64,000 nt of DNA. It comes from Rhodovibrio sodomensis (GTDB taxonomy: Bacteria > Pseudomonadota > Alphaproteobacteria > Kiloniellales > Rhodovibrionaceae). Made by a program: the position numbers and the translations under genes. The notes under the pieces are model-generated. The model made no database searches. It worked only from the letters and a program-made list of their open reading frames with translations, and was not told the DNA's origin. Positions 43,279-51,204 of the stretch are shown piece by piece. The DNA lies in assembly GCF_016583645.1 (NCBI RefSeq), contig NZ_NRRL01000011.1, positions 1 to 64,000 on the forward strand, read 5' to 3'. Position 1 is the first letter of the stretch, and every line of letters starts with the position of its first letter.

Positions 43279-44577
43279 ATGGCCGAGACCGAACGCCTGC
43301 GCACCAGCGCGGAAATCTACTTCATCAACGGCACCTCGCTGGAGATCGACATCTACGTCAACGGCGAACCGTCGCCGTCCTTTTCGGACCCGAGCTCGCT
43401 CGCGGTCGGCCCGACCTTCGTGGTCAAGGGCGACCAGAAGACCCCGTTCCAGGTCTACAGCTTCGTGGTGCGCCTGAAGGGCGAGCCGGACAGCGAAATC
43501 CTGGCGAGCGCGTCGGCCAACATGGAGCTTGGGCGCAGCTTCACCGGCGTCTTCCACTGGCGCCCGGACGCGACCTTCCAGTTCTCGGTCTACGAGAACG
43601 ACCTGTCGCGCGGCACCGAGGGCCGGCTGACGGTGCGCAACACCTCCAGCCTGGAGCAGCTGACCTGGACGCTGACGCCGAACGGCGAGAACCCCGAGGT
43701 TCCGGTCGACGAGCGCAGCGGCACGCTGGGTCACGCGCAGTGGCAGATTGCCCGCGGCGTGACCACCAACGACTACCTGTTCCGCGCCTTCGCCGACGGC
43801 GGTTTGGTCACGCAAGATGAAGACCTCGACATCGGGCTGGAGCAGAACCTGATCGTCCACATCGTGGGGGCACCGTACCCGACCGACGACAACAGCTTCT
43901 GGGAACAATGGATGGTCGTCCAGGAGCTGGAATACGACCCCGGCATCAAGGCCGAGGACAGCATCTCAGAGCCCGCCCCGCCAGTGTGGGAGAGCGACCA
44001 GAACCAGCCGGTCCAGCTGGATTGCCCGCCGGTCACGCTGCAGGAGACGGTCGGCGGCGCAATCCAGATCGGCGCGGTCGACCCGGACGGCTGGATCCTG
44101 AACTTCGAAGTGATGCGCGTGGATCCCAACGCCGACGGGTTCGTGATCGGGGACAACGGGAGCATCCCGTCCGCCGCGCTGGGTGCGCCGGCAACCGCGA
44201 CGGTGTGGGTCGATCCGGATCTGCCGGAAGGGCAGTACGACGTCACGATCGAGGTCAACACCGCAACGCTCGCCCAGCGCGCGACCTGCGTGCTGCAGGT
44301 CACGGTGGAAGGCGTGTCGATCGACCGGCTGAACGCGCTGGTCGGCCAGTACAGCGGCCAGCCGGCGATCGATCCCAGCTATGCCGACGAACTGACCGAT
44401 CAGTTGAACGCCGCCGCCCAGGCCCAGAGCGCCGGCAACACGTCGAAGGCCTGCCGGCTGCTCAAGCAGCTGCTGACCAATATCGACAACGCCGAATGCG
44501 GCCAGATCACCGAGTCCGCGATCGTCAACCTAACGCGCGAGGCGAAGGAACTGCGGAAGGACCTCAACTGCGGCTAG
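43279..44577 (+). CDS. DUF4397-like/FIMAH-like paralogue 1
   Basis: 432 aa. Domain order by eye: beta domain 1 (about 8-118; IYFINGTSLEIDIYVNG ... FSVYENDLSRG), beta domain 2 (about 115-235; RLTVRNTSS ... HIVGAPYP), both fitting the DUF4397 strand pattern; an Ig-like domain (about 245-330; DPDGWILNFEVMRVDPNADG and PEGQYDVTIEV); a helical C-terminus (about 340-432; ADELTDQLNAAAQAQSAGN) resembling FIMAH domains. No signal peptide, unlike most DUF4397 proteins. AAGGAA precedes the ATG. Function unknown; one of five paralogues here. Confidence 0.8.
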   Translation: MAETERLRTSAEIYFINGTSLEIDIYVNGEPSPSFSDPSSLAVGPTFVVKGDQKTPFQVYSFVVRLKGEPDSEILASASANMELGRSFTGVFHWRPDATFQFSVYENDLSRGTEGRLTVRNTSSLEQLTWTLTPNGENPEVPVDERSGTLGHAQWQIARGVTTNDYLFRAFADGGLVTQDEDLDIGLEQNLIVHIVGAPYPTDDNSFWEQWMVVQELEYDPGIKAEDSISEPAPPVWESDQNQPVQLDCPPVTLQETVGGAIQIGAVDPDGWILNFEVMRVDPNADGFVIGDNGSIPSAALGAPATATVWVDPDLPEGQYDVTIEVNTATLAQRATCVLQVTVEGVSIDRLNALVGQYSGQPAIDPSYADELTDQLNAAAQAQSAGNTSKACRLLKQLLTNIDNAECGQITESAIVNLTREAKELRKDLNCG

Positions 44578-44722
44578 CCCGTCCGTCGGATCCCGTCGCG
44601 CGTAGCTAACGCCCGCATCCCGGCTTTCTCGAACCCGCAGCCTCATCCGGCGCGCCGCGCAAACGCACGCGGACGCGCAGCGCCCCCGGTGTGTCCGGCG
44701 GCCCCCTGAAAGGACCAAGCGC

Positions 44723-46048
44723 ATGTCTTCCCAGCAGCCCCAGAACACCGCCGAGGTCTGGTTCCTCAACGCGGTCGACGACGTCATCGTCGAGATCTTC
44801 GTCAACCGTGACGACACGCTGACCTTGTCCGAGGTCAAGCCGCTGGAACTGGGCCCGGTGTTCGTCGTCGACGGGACCCAGCAGCGCCCCTACCAGACGC
44901 ACTGCTTCCAGATCCGCCAGAAGGAGGACCCCGAGGCCCGGGTGCTGGCCGAGGTGTCGCTGGAGCTGACTCGCGGGCGCAGCTTTACCGCGAGCTTCCA
45001 CGTGGGCGAGTTCCCGGACACCTACACCCTGTCGGTGTTCGAGAACGACTTCGCCCCCTCCGGCAACAGCCGCCTGACGGTCCGTCATCTCGGCCGGCCG
45101 CGCGTGCTGGAATGGTCGCTAAGCCCGAACGAGGGCGCCGACCCGCGGATCCCGGCGGACCACCGCGACGGCACGCTGCGCCGGCCGCAGCAGCAGCACG
45201 CGCTCGAGATCGTGCCCAACAGCTACCGGCTGGAGGCGCGCGCGGACGGCCAGGTGATGGCCTACGTCCCCAGCCTCGACCTGCAGACCGAGAAGCTGTT
45301 CACGGCCTACTTCGTGGGCGCGCCGCAGCCGAGCAAGCAGCGCCCGCAGGAGCTGCGCCGCCACTGGGTGGTTCAGGAGTTCAAGGTCCCGGTGGGCGCC
45401 CCGCTCGAGCCAGTGGTGACGTTCCCCGAGCCGCCGGTCGCCGACACCAACCAGGACCAGCCGGTGCGCTTCGATACCGCCCCGATCGAGGTCTGGGAGA
45501 CCAATCAGGGCGCGGCCCGCTTTTCCATCGTCGATCCGGACGGCTGGGTCAGCGGCGTCGAGGTAACGCAGTTCGAGCCCGAGGGCGGCGATGTCCGGGT
45601 CCCCGACAACGCCGTCCAGTCCTCGCCCGGCCTGGGCGAGCCGGCGATCGCCACCCTGTTCATCGGCGACGACCTGTCCGACGGCGACTACCTGGTCACG
45701 CTGCGCAGCAACCCGGGATCGGTGACCGAAAGCGCGGTGCACGAGATCCCGGTCAAGGTGAAGCCGATCACGCTCGCCCGGCTGCGCGACGAACTCGCGC
45801 GGATGGAAGGCGAGGGCGCGGTGACCGCCAGCTTCGCCGGCCAGCTGCGTGGCCTGCTCGACGACACCGCCGCCGCGCAGGCCGCGAACGAGCCGCAGGA
45901 GGCATGTGCCGCGCTCGATCGGTTCGACGAGCTGGCCGAGGACAACCGCGGCGGCGCGATCACCAATCCCGCGGCGCAGGCGCTGCGCCGGCAGAGCCAG
46001 GCGCTGCAGCGCGACCTCGGCTGCCCGCGCTGGCGGGCCTGGTTCTAG
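44723..46048 (+). CDS. DUF4397-like/FIMAH-like paralogue 2
   Basis: 441 aa with the same architecture: VWFLNAVDDVIVEIFVN, LSVFENDFAPSGNSRLTVRH, YRLEARADGQVMAYVP, FVGAPQPSK, the linker ADTNQDQPVRFDTAP, the Ig-like part DPDGWVSGVEVTQFEPEGGD, and a helical tail SFAGQLRGLLDDTAAAQAAN. No leader peptide. The ribosome site CTGAAAGGACCAAG closely copies the one before the 214-aa gene and the one before paralogue 5. The 145-bp gap from paralogue 1 has no strong hairpin. Confidence 0.82.
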   Translation: MSSQQPQNTAEVWFLNAVDDVIVEIFVNRDDTLTLSEVKPLELGPVFVVDGTQQRPYQTHCFQIRQKEDPEARVLAEVSLELTRGRSFTASFHVGEFPDTYTLSVFENDFAPSGNSRLTVRHLGRPRVLEWSLSPNEGADPRIPADHRDGTLRRPQQQHALEIVPNSYRLEARADGQVMAYVPSLDLQTEKLFTAYFVGAPQPSKQRPQELRRHWVVQEFKVPVGAPLEPVVTFPEPPVADTNQDQPVRFDTAPIEVWETNQGAARFSIVDPDGWVSGVEVTQFEPEGGDVRVPDNAVQSSPGLGEPAIATLFIGDDLSDGDYLVTLRSNPGSVTESAVHEIPVKVKPITLARLRDELARMEGEGAVTASFAGQLRGLLDDTAAAQAANEPQEACAALDRFDELAEDNRGGAITNPAAQALRRQSQALQRDLGCPRWRAWF

Positions 46049-46118
46049 CCGGCCCGCCCGGGCGCCGCCCCGATGCCGCGCGGGGCGCCCTCGGCATTCC
46101 CCTCTCAGCTCCTAGACC

Positions 46119-46160
46119 CCCTCTATCAGACCCCAAGACCCCTCTATCAGACCCCAAGAC
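46119..46160 (+). repeat. Perfect 21-bp tandem duplication upstream of paralogue 3
   Basis: CCCTCTATCAGACCCCAAGAC occurs twice back to back (46119-46139, 46140-46160), with a decayed third copy just before it (CCTCTCAGCTCCTAGAC). It ends 13 bp before the ATG of paralogue 3 and overlaps its leader. Confidence 0.9.
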
Positions 46161-46173
46161 GAGGACGAGCCCG

Positions 46174-47715
46174 ATGACCGTCGAGAAGCAGGACAACACC
46201 GCGCACGTCTGGTTCCTGAACGGGACCGACAGTTTCGCCATCGAGATCTACGCCAACGGCGCGACCGAACCGTCGATGTCCGACATCAACCCGCTTGAGG
46301 TCGGGCCGCTGTTCGAGGTCGACGACAGCGACAACCGGCTGTTCGGCACCTACCGCTTCGAGGTCCGCGAGAAGGACGACAGCAGCGGTCCGGTCCTGGC
46401 GGAGGCGTCGGTCGAGCTGGTCGCGGGCACCAGCTACGCCGCCAATTTCCATGCCGGCGACGGCGGCGGCTACCAGCTGTCGGTCTACGAGAACGACTTC
46501 GCCCCCTCGGCGGCGACCCGCTTGGAACTGCGCCACGCCGGCGCCGCCCCGCGGATCGACTGGCGTATCCAGCCCAAGGACGGGGCGGCCACGTCGGATA
46601 GCACGGCGGTGCGCGCGGGCGCGCTGAAGCGCGGGCAGTGGCAGCAGTGCACCGAAATGCCAGGCGACTCCTACCTGCTGGAGGCGGTGGTCGACGGGGT
46701 CGTCGTGGCGTTCCTGCCGGACCTCCAACTGGAGCCGGAAAAGAAGCTGGTGGCGACCTTCGTCGGCACGCCCCAGCCGGCAACCATGCAGTCCAACGAG
46801 CTGCGCAGCTATTGGCTGACCCAGGACTTCAGCGTGGCGACGGGGCCGGCCGGGAAGGTGACCGTCACGCCCGCGAAGCCGCCGCTGAACGCCGCCGGCA
46901 AGACCGCGAAGGCGGCCGTCCGCACCCCACCGGAGCAGCTCGCCGCGGCGAAAGCCGCGGATAGCCGCGCCGACCCGGCTGCCGGTGCCGTCGATCCGGC
47001 GACCGGCCTGGCGACCGCCTCCGCGACGGAGCCTGCGGCCGCCGAGGCGTCACCGGCCGTGTGCCCGCTGCCGGATCAGCCGGCCCCGGGTGGCAGCGCC
47101 GCATCTTCCGGCGGCGTCACCGCCGAAGCCGGCCCGCCCGACGACGCCGAGCCGGGCGACGGGCCGTCGATCGTCACCGTCGAGGCGAGCCCGGCGATGC
47201 GCGACATCCGGGTGTGCGATCCCAAGGGACGTCTCTCCGATATCGTGATCGAGCGGATCGAGCCGGCAACGAAGGGAATCCGGATCGCCAAGGGCAGCGT
47301 GCGCGGCGCGCCGGCCGCCGGTGAGCCGGCGGTGGTGACCCTGGCGATCTCCGGCGAGCTCGCGCCCGGCACCTACCGGGTGCAGCTGAAGGGCCGTAAG
47401 CGCCACGGCCGGCGTGGGGTCGCGCACACCGTTCCGGTCACCGTCCTGCCGGTCACGGTACAGCGGCTGTCTCGACGGGTCGCCGGCCTGCGCGCGACCG
47501 GTGGCCTCAGCACCGCCGCGGCGGAGCGCCTGACCGCGCTTCTGAGCGAGGGCGGCGCGCACCTGAGTGGGGGCGACCTGGCGGAAGGGCAGGCCGCGAT
47601 CGACCGCTTCCTGGCGCAAATCGAGAACGACCGGGACGGCGCCATGACGCCGGAGGCGCGGGCTGCGCTGACCCGCGAAACCCGGGCGCTCAAGGCCTCC
47701 CTGAACGGCGCTTGA
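46174..47715 (+). CDS. DUF4397-like/FIMAH-like paralogue 3 with Ala/Pro-rich insert
   Basis: 513 aa, the longest paralogue. The first two beta domains match the others (VWFLNGTDSFAIEIYANG; LSVYENDFAPSAATRLELRH; FVGTPQPATMQSNELRSYW). Where paralogues 1, 2, 4 and 5 have the short (D)TNxxQPV linker, it has about 100 residues rich in Ala, Pro, Thr and Gly (about 235-340) including CPLPDQPAPGGSAASSGG. The Ig-like and FIMAH-like parts follow, with a basic KGRKRHGRRG loop. Start ATG 46174 chosen because the longer open frame from 45112 is antisense to the paralogue pattern. Confidence 0.8.
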   Translation: MTVEKQDNTAHVWFLNGTDSFAIEIYANGATEPSMSDINPLEVGPLFEVDDSDNRLFGTYRFEVREKDDSSGPVLAEASVELVAGTSYAANFHAGDGGGYQLSVYENDFAPSAATRLELRHAGAAPRIDWRIQPKDGAATSDSTAVRAGALKRGQWQQCTEMPGDSYLLEAVVDGVVVAFLPDLQLEPEKKLVATFVGTPQPATMQSNELRSYWLTQDFSVATGPAGKVTVTPAKPPLNAAGKTAKAAVRTPPEQLAAAKAADSRADPAAGAVDPATGLATASATEPAAAEASPAVCPLPDQPAPGGSAASSGGVTAEAGPPDDAEPGDGPSIVTVEASPAMRDIRVCDPKGRLSDIVIERIEPATKGIRIAKGSVRGAPAAGEPAVVTLAISGELAPGTYRVQLKGRKRHGRRGVAHTVPVTVLPVTVQRLSRRVAGLRATGGLSTAAAERLTALLSEGGAHLSGGDLAEGQAAIDRFLAQIENDRDGAMTPEARAALTRETRALKASLNGA

Positions 47716-47765
47716 ACGCCCGCATCCCAGGTCCGTCGATCTTCCAGGTACCGGAGATGACCGCG

Positions 47766-49130
47766 ATGACCCTGCTCGAGCACCCTGGCAAATCGGCCGA
47801 ATGCTGGTTCGTGAATGCGCTGCTGGACGGCGCGGTGGACGTCTACGTCAATTACGCCCGGACGCCCGCCGCCTTGGAGGTCGGGTCCCAGGAGATGGTC
47901 CGCCTGCTGCGGCTCGACGGCAGCGAACGCCAGCCGTTTCAGACCCACAGCGTCCTCGTGCGCTGGCAGGACCATGCCCGCGGGCGGGTGCTCGCCTCGG
48001 CGTCGATCGAGCTGCACGCCGGGCGCAGCTTCACCGCCGTGCTGCATCCGTCCGACGTGCCGGGCAGTTACCGGCTGTCGATCTACCGCAACGACTTTTC
48101 GCCGGCCGGGCGGGCCTGCCTGGAGGTCCGCCACGTCGGCTTCGGGCCGGCGATCGACTGGTCGTTGGCGCCGCGTCGCGGCACCGACATCACGATTCCG
48201 CCGGATCCGCGCCATGGTCGCCTGATCCGCGGGCAGTGGCAGCAGGCCCGGGAGGTGATCGAGAACGATTACCGGCTGGAAGCGCGGGTCCAGGGCCGCG
48301 CCACCTCGGTGCTGCCGCAGCTGCAACTTGTGCACGAACGCCTGACGGTGGCGCACTACGTCGGCCGGTCGCCGTCGGAACGCCGGGCCCGCGGCGAAAC
48401 CGCCGCCTGGCTGGTCCAGCAGCTGCGCATCCCAACCGGCGTCCCGGACCAGGCGGGCGTGACCGTTCCCGACAAGCCCGCCAGCGACACCAACAGCGAC
48501 CACCGGATCATCTTCTGCGCGCCGCCCCTACCGATCGTCCGCACCGACGCCGCGAGTGCGGCGGTGGAGGCGCGCGATCCCGACGGCCGGGTCGCCGACC
48601 TGTCGATCGACCGGGTCGACCCGGATCCGGGCGGGATCACCCTGCCGCCGGAGACGGTCGTGCCGTCGCCCGGGATCGGCGTGCCCGCGCTGGGCACGCT
48701 GCGGATCGCCGCGGACGTGCCGGACGGCCACTACCAGGTGCGGGTGCGCGCCAACCCGGCCGACGCGCTGGCCGAAAGCGCGACCTTCACCGTGCCGCTG
48801 ACGGTGCGGCCGGTCACGCTGCGCCGGCTGCTCCGGCAGGTCGACCGGCTGTGCGCGGACGGCGCGATGAGCCACGCGGCGGCGCACGGGCTCCGGCAGG
48901 CGCTGCACGCGGCGGTGGACGCACGCGCCGCCGGCAATCCCGACGCGCTGGCGCGACCGCTGGCCCGCGCGGCCGCGCTGATCGAGGCCGAGCGCGGCCG
49001 CGGTATCGCTCCCGGCTCGGCGAACGATCTGGCGTGCCAGCTGGCCGCGTTCCGCCGCGGGCTGCCCCGCCGCGGCGCACGCGACACCGCTCCCGCGCCA
49101 CGCCCCCGAAACGCACACCAGGACGTCTGA
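47766..49130 (+). CDS. DUF4397-like/FIMAH-like paralogue 4
   Basis: 454 aa from ATG 47766, set by GGAG at 47753-47756 and by alignment with the other paralogues; the TTG at 47712 is discounted. It is the most divergent copy: CWFVNALLDGAVDVYVNYAR, LSIYRNDFSPAGRACLEVRH, GQWQQAREVIENDYRLEARV, SDTNSDHRIIF, and DPDGRVADLSIDRVDPDPGG. The C-terminal helices (HGLRQALHAAVDARAAGNPD) run into a basic tail (RGARDTAPAPRPRNAHQDV) absent elsewhere. Arg-rich overall compared with the acidic paralogues 1 and 5. Confidence 0.78.
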   Translation: MTLLEHPGKSAECWFVNALLDGAVDVYVNYARTPAALEVGSQEMVRLLRLDGSERQPFQTHSVLVRWQDHARGRVLASASIELHAGRSFTAVLHPSDVPGSYRLSIYRNDFSPAGRACLEVRHVGFGPAIDWSLAPRRGTDITIPPDPRHGRLIRGQWQQAREVIENDYRLEARVQGRATSVLPQLQLVHERLTVAHYVGRSPSERRARGETAAWLVQQLRIPTGVPDQAGVTVPDKPASDTNSDHRIIFCAPPLPIVRTDAASAAVEARDPDGRVADLSIDRVDPDPGGITLPPETVVPSPGIGVPALGTLRIAADVPDGHYQVRVRANPADALAESATFTVPLTVRPVTLRRLLRQVDRLCADGAMSHAAAHGLRQALHAAVDARAAGNPDALARPLARAAALIEAERGRGIAPGSANDLACQLAAFRRGLPRRGARDTAPAPRPRNAHQDV

Positions 49131-49149
49131 ACCGGAAAGGACCTCCGCC

Positions 49150-50508
49150 ATGACCGTCGAGCAGCCGATCAACACCGCCCAAGTGTGGTTCGTCAACGCC
49201 GTCGATTATTTCCCGATCGACGTTTTCATCAACGGTTCCGACCAGCCGACCCTGACCGACGTCTCGTCGCTCGAGATCGGATCCGTGTTCGAGGCCGACG
49301 GCACGGCCGGCCGGCCGTTCCAGACCTATGCCTTCAAGATCCGGCGGAAGGACGATCCCTCGCGCGGCCAGCCGGACATCGGGGTGCTCGCCGAGGCATC
49401 GGTCGACCTGCGGCGCGGCCTGAGCTTCACCGCCGTGTTCCACGCCGGCGACGCGCCCTACACCTACCAGCTTTCGGTCTTCGCCAACGACTTCCGGGCC
49501 TCCGGCAACGGCCGGCTGGAGGTCCGTCACACGGCGTTCCCGAAAAACATGACCTGGACGATCGAGCCGAAGCCGGGCGCCGATCCGCAGATCCCGTTCG
49601 ACCAGCGCTCCGGTGCCCTCGAGCGCGGTCAATGGCAGCAGGCGACCGAGCTGGTGGAGAACGACTACCGGCTGGAGGTCCGGGTCGATGGCCAGTTGTA
49701 CGCGTTCAACAAGGACCTGGAAATCGAGGCGGAGAAGATGCTGGCGACCTACTTCGTCGGCAATCCGGAACCGGCAACGACCGAGCTGAACGACCTGGAA
49801 AATTACCTGCTGGTGCAGGAGTTCAAGCTGCCGCCGGGGCCGACCCTGCAGAAGGTCGTGACCGCGCCCGCGCCCGCGTTCACGCAAACCAACACCAACC
49901 AGCCGGTGAGCTTCGACTTGCCGGAGCTGATCGGCTTCGAAAGCAACATCATCTCCGGCGAGATCACCGCGACCGATCCCGACGGCTACGTCACCAATCT
50001 GGCGATCGTCGGCATCCGCCCGGACTTCGGCTCGATCCGCATCCCGGACAATGGCGTCACCCCGTCCGAGACGATCGGCGATCCGGCGACCGCGATCGTC
50101 TGTGTCGGCGGCGATACCCCGGCCGGCTGCTACGACATCCATGTGCGCAGCAACCCGCAGTCGCTGGCCGATACGGCGGACGTGACGCTGAAGCTGGAAG
50201 TCAAGCCGGTGACCGCGCAGCGCCTGTCCCTGCTGGTCGAGAACTTCCGCGTCCAGGCGCGCATCGAGGCGGGCTTTGCCCAGGAACTCCAGAGCCTGAC
50301 CGACGAGATCGCGACCGCGGTCGCCAACGACGCGCTGGCGCTCGCCCAGGAACGGCTGACGACGTTCGCCGGCCGGGTCGAGAGCGAGGCCGGCGCGGCC
50401 GTCGAGGAACAGGCATCGAAGAACCTTTCGCGCGAGGCGAAGGCGATGAGCGCCTGGCTGGAACGCCGGCAGAAGGCCGCCGAGAACACCGCGATCTGCG
50501 CCACCTGA
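49150..50508 (+). CDS. DUF4397-like/FIMAH-like paralogue 5
   Basis: 452 aa, start at ATG 49150 behind GGAAAGGACC. VWFVNAVDYFPIDVFINGSD, FHAGDAPYTYQLSVFANDF, GQWQQATELVENDYRLEV, FVGNPEPATTELN, QTNTNQPVSFDLPE, an Ig-like domain with DPDGYVTNLAIVGIRPDFG, and helices (GFAQELQSLTDEIATAVAND). The tail ends AENTAICAT. Compared with the others it has an insert in domain 1 (RKDDPSRGQPDIGVLAEA). Probably soluble and cytoplasmic. Confidence 0.82.
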   Translation: MTVEQPINTAQVWFVNAVDYFPIDVFINGSDQPTLTDVSSLEIGSVFEADGTAGRPFQTYAFKIRRKDDPSRGQPDIGVLAEASVDLRRGLSFTAVFHAGDAPYTYQLSVFANDFRASGNGRLEVRHTAFPKNMTWTIEPKPGADPQIPFDQRSGALERGQWQQATELVENDYRLEVRVDGQLYAFNKDLEIEAEKMLATYFVGNPEPATTELNDLENYLLVQEFKLPPGPTLQKVVTAPAPAFTQTNTNQPVSFDLPELIGFESNIISGEITATDPDGYVTNLAIVGIRPDFGSIRIPDNGVTPSETIGDPATAIVCVGGDTPAGCYDIHVRSNPQSLADTADVTLKLEVKPVTAQRLSLLVENFRVQARIEAGFAQELQSLTDEIATAVANDALALAQERLTTFAGRVESEAGAAVEEQASKNLSREAKAMSAWLERRQKAAENTAICAT

Positions 50509-50528
50509 GGGCCGCGCGACGCGACACC

Positions 50529-50554
50529 TTTTCCGGGCCGTGCGGCCCGGAAAA
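50529..50554. other. Perfect hairpin between paralogue 5 and microprotein 2
   Basis: TTTTCCGGGCC / GGCCCGGAAAA, 11 perfect pairs with loop GTGC. The T-run is on the 5' side, so on the plus strand it is not an intrinsic terminator; on the minus strand the geometry is the same. It could be a processing or pausing site. Confidence 0.7.
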
Positions 50555-50614
50555 GCTCCGGTGGGCCCCGCTGGTCCGCCGGATCCCGCAACCTTGAAGG
50601 AAGGAGACCCACCC

Positions 50615-50827
50615 ATGCCGACGCAAAGCTCGCAGGTCGATCAGATCCTGACCGACCTGGCCCAGATCGAAGCCAAGCTCAACTCCGGCCGTCTGTTCGA
50701 CGTGCTCGAGGTGGTGCGCGATCAGATGCGTGACCTGAAGAACCAGAACCAGCAGATCCGCAACGATCTGATGGACCTGCAGCGGACCATCTTCGAGGTC
50801 AACGCGAACGCCAAGAAGGCCGACTAA
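50615..50827 (+). CDS. Coiled-coil microprotein 2 of the orphan cluster
   Basis: 70 aa from ATG 50615 behind AAGGAAGGAG, a very strong ribosome site. Helical throughout, with SGRLFDVLEVVRDQMRDLKN, NQQIRNDLMDLQ and the C-terminal NANAKKAD shared with the copies at 42977 and 50905. Variation is concentrated in residues 9-21. Unknown function; the ribosome site suggests high expression. Confidence 0.85.
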   Translation: MPTQSSQVDQILTDLAQIEAKLNSGRLFDVLEVVRDQMRDLKNQNQQIRNDLMDLQRTIFEVNANAKKAD

Positions 50828-50838
50828 CCAGGCGAACG

Positions 50839-50869
50839 CCGTGCGCCCGGTCGCGGATCGGGCGCACGG
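50839..50869 (+). other. GC hairpin between microproteins 2 and 3
   Basis: CCGTGCGCCCG / CGGGCGCACGG, 11 perfect pairs and a 9-nt loop, beginning 12 bases after the stop of microprotein 2 and ending 35 bases before the start of microprotein 3. No T-run. Confidence 0.65.
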
Positions 50870-50904
50870 ACTGCCTGCCCGCCGCAACACGACAGGAGAC
50901 CACG

Positions 50905-51117
50905 ATGGAACCCCAAAGCTCCCAGATCGACCAGATCGTCGCGACCTTGTCGAAGATCCAGGCCACGGTGAACTCCGGCCGGCTGTTCGACACGCTGGAA
51001 GTGGTGCGCGACCAGATCCGCGACCTGAAGCACCAGAACCACGAGATTCGCAACGACCTGATGGACCTCCAGCGGGTGGTGTTCGAGGTCAACGCGAACG
51101 CCAAGAAGGCCGACTAG
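50905..51117 (+). CDS. Coiled-coil microprotein 3 of the orphan cluster
   Basis: 70 aa, ATG 50905 with AGGAG upstream. Same body as microprotein 2: QSSQIDQIVATL, SGRLFDTLEVVRDQIRDLKH, EIRNDLMDLQRVVFEVNANA then KKAD. Copies 2 and 3 lie side by side and are the most alike, pointing to recent tandem duplication. No membrane segment or leader peptide. Confidence 0.85.
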   Translation: MEPQSSQIDQIVATLSKIQATVNSGRLFDTLEVVRDQIRDLKHQNHEIRNDLMDLQRVVFEVNANAKKAD

Positions 51118-51137
51118 GCCGGTTCGGCTGCGTGACC

Positions 51138-51172
51138 GGGAGGGCGGCTCGCCGCCCCTGAGCCGCCCTCCC
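51138..51172 (+). terminator. Strong hairpin after microprotein 3
   Basis: GGGAGGGCGGCTC / GAGCCGCCCTCCC, 13 perfect pairs with a 9-nt loop, 20 bases past the stop. Followed by ATTCTACC rather than a T-run, so it may reduce rather than stop read-through into the SET-like gene 32 bp downstream. Confidence 0.6.
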
Positions 51173-51204
51173 ATTCTACCGATCCCTTGTCACAAGGTGC
51201 CGCC

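Noticed and set aside
47712..47765. TTG start for paralogue 4 overlapping the end of paralogue 3
   Set aside because: No ribosome site, and the extra residues do not match the N-termini of the other paralogues; GGAG before ATG 47766 does.
42212..51117. R-body, gas vesicle or prophage structural operon
   Set aside because: The small proteins lack Reb, GvpA or phage tail/capsid motifs, and no lysis, integrase or chaperone genes accompany them.
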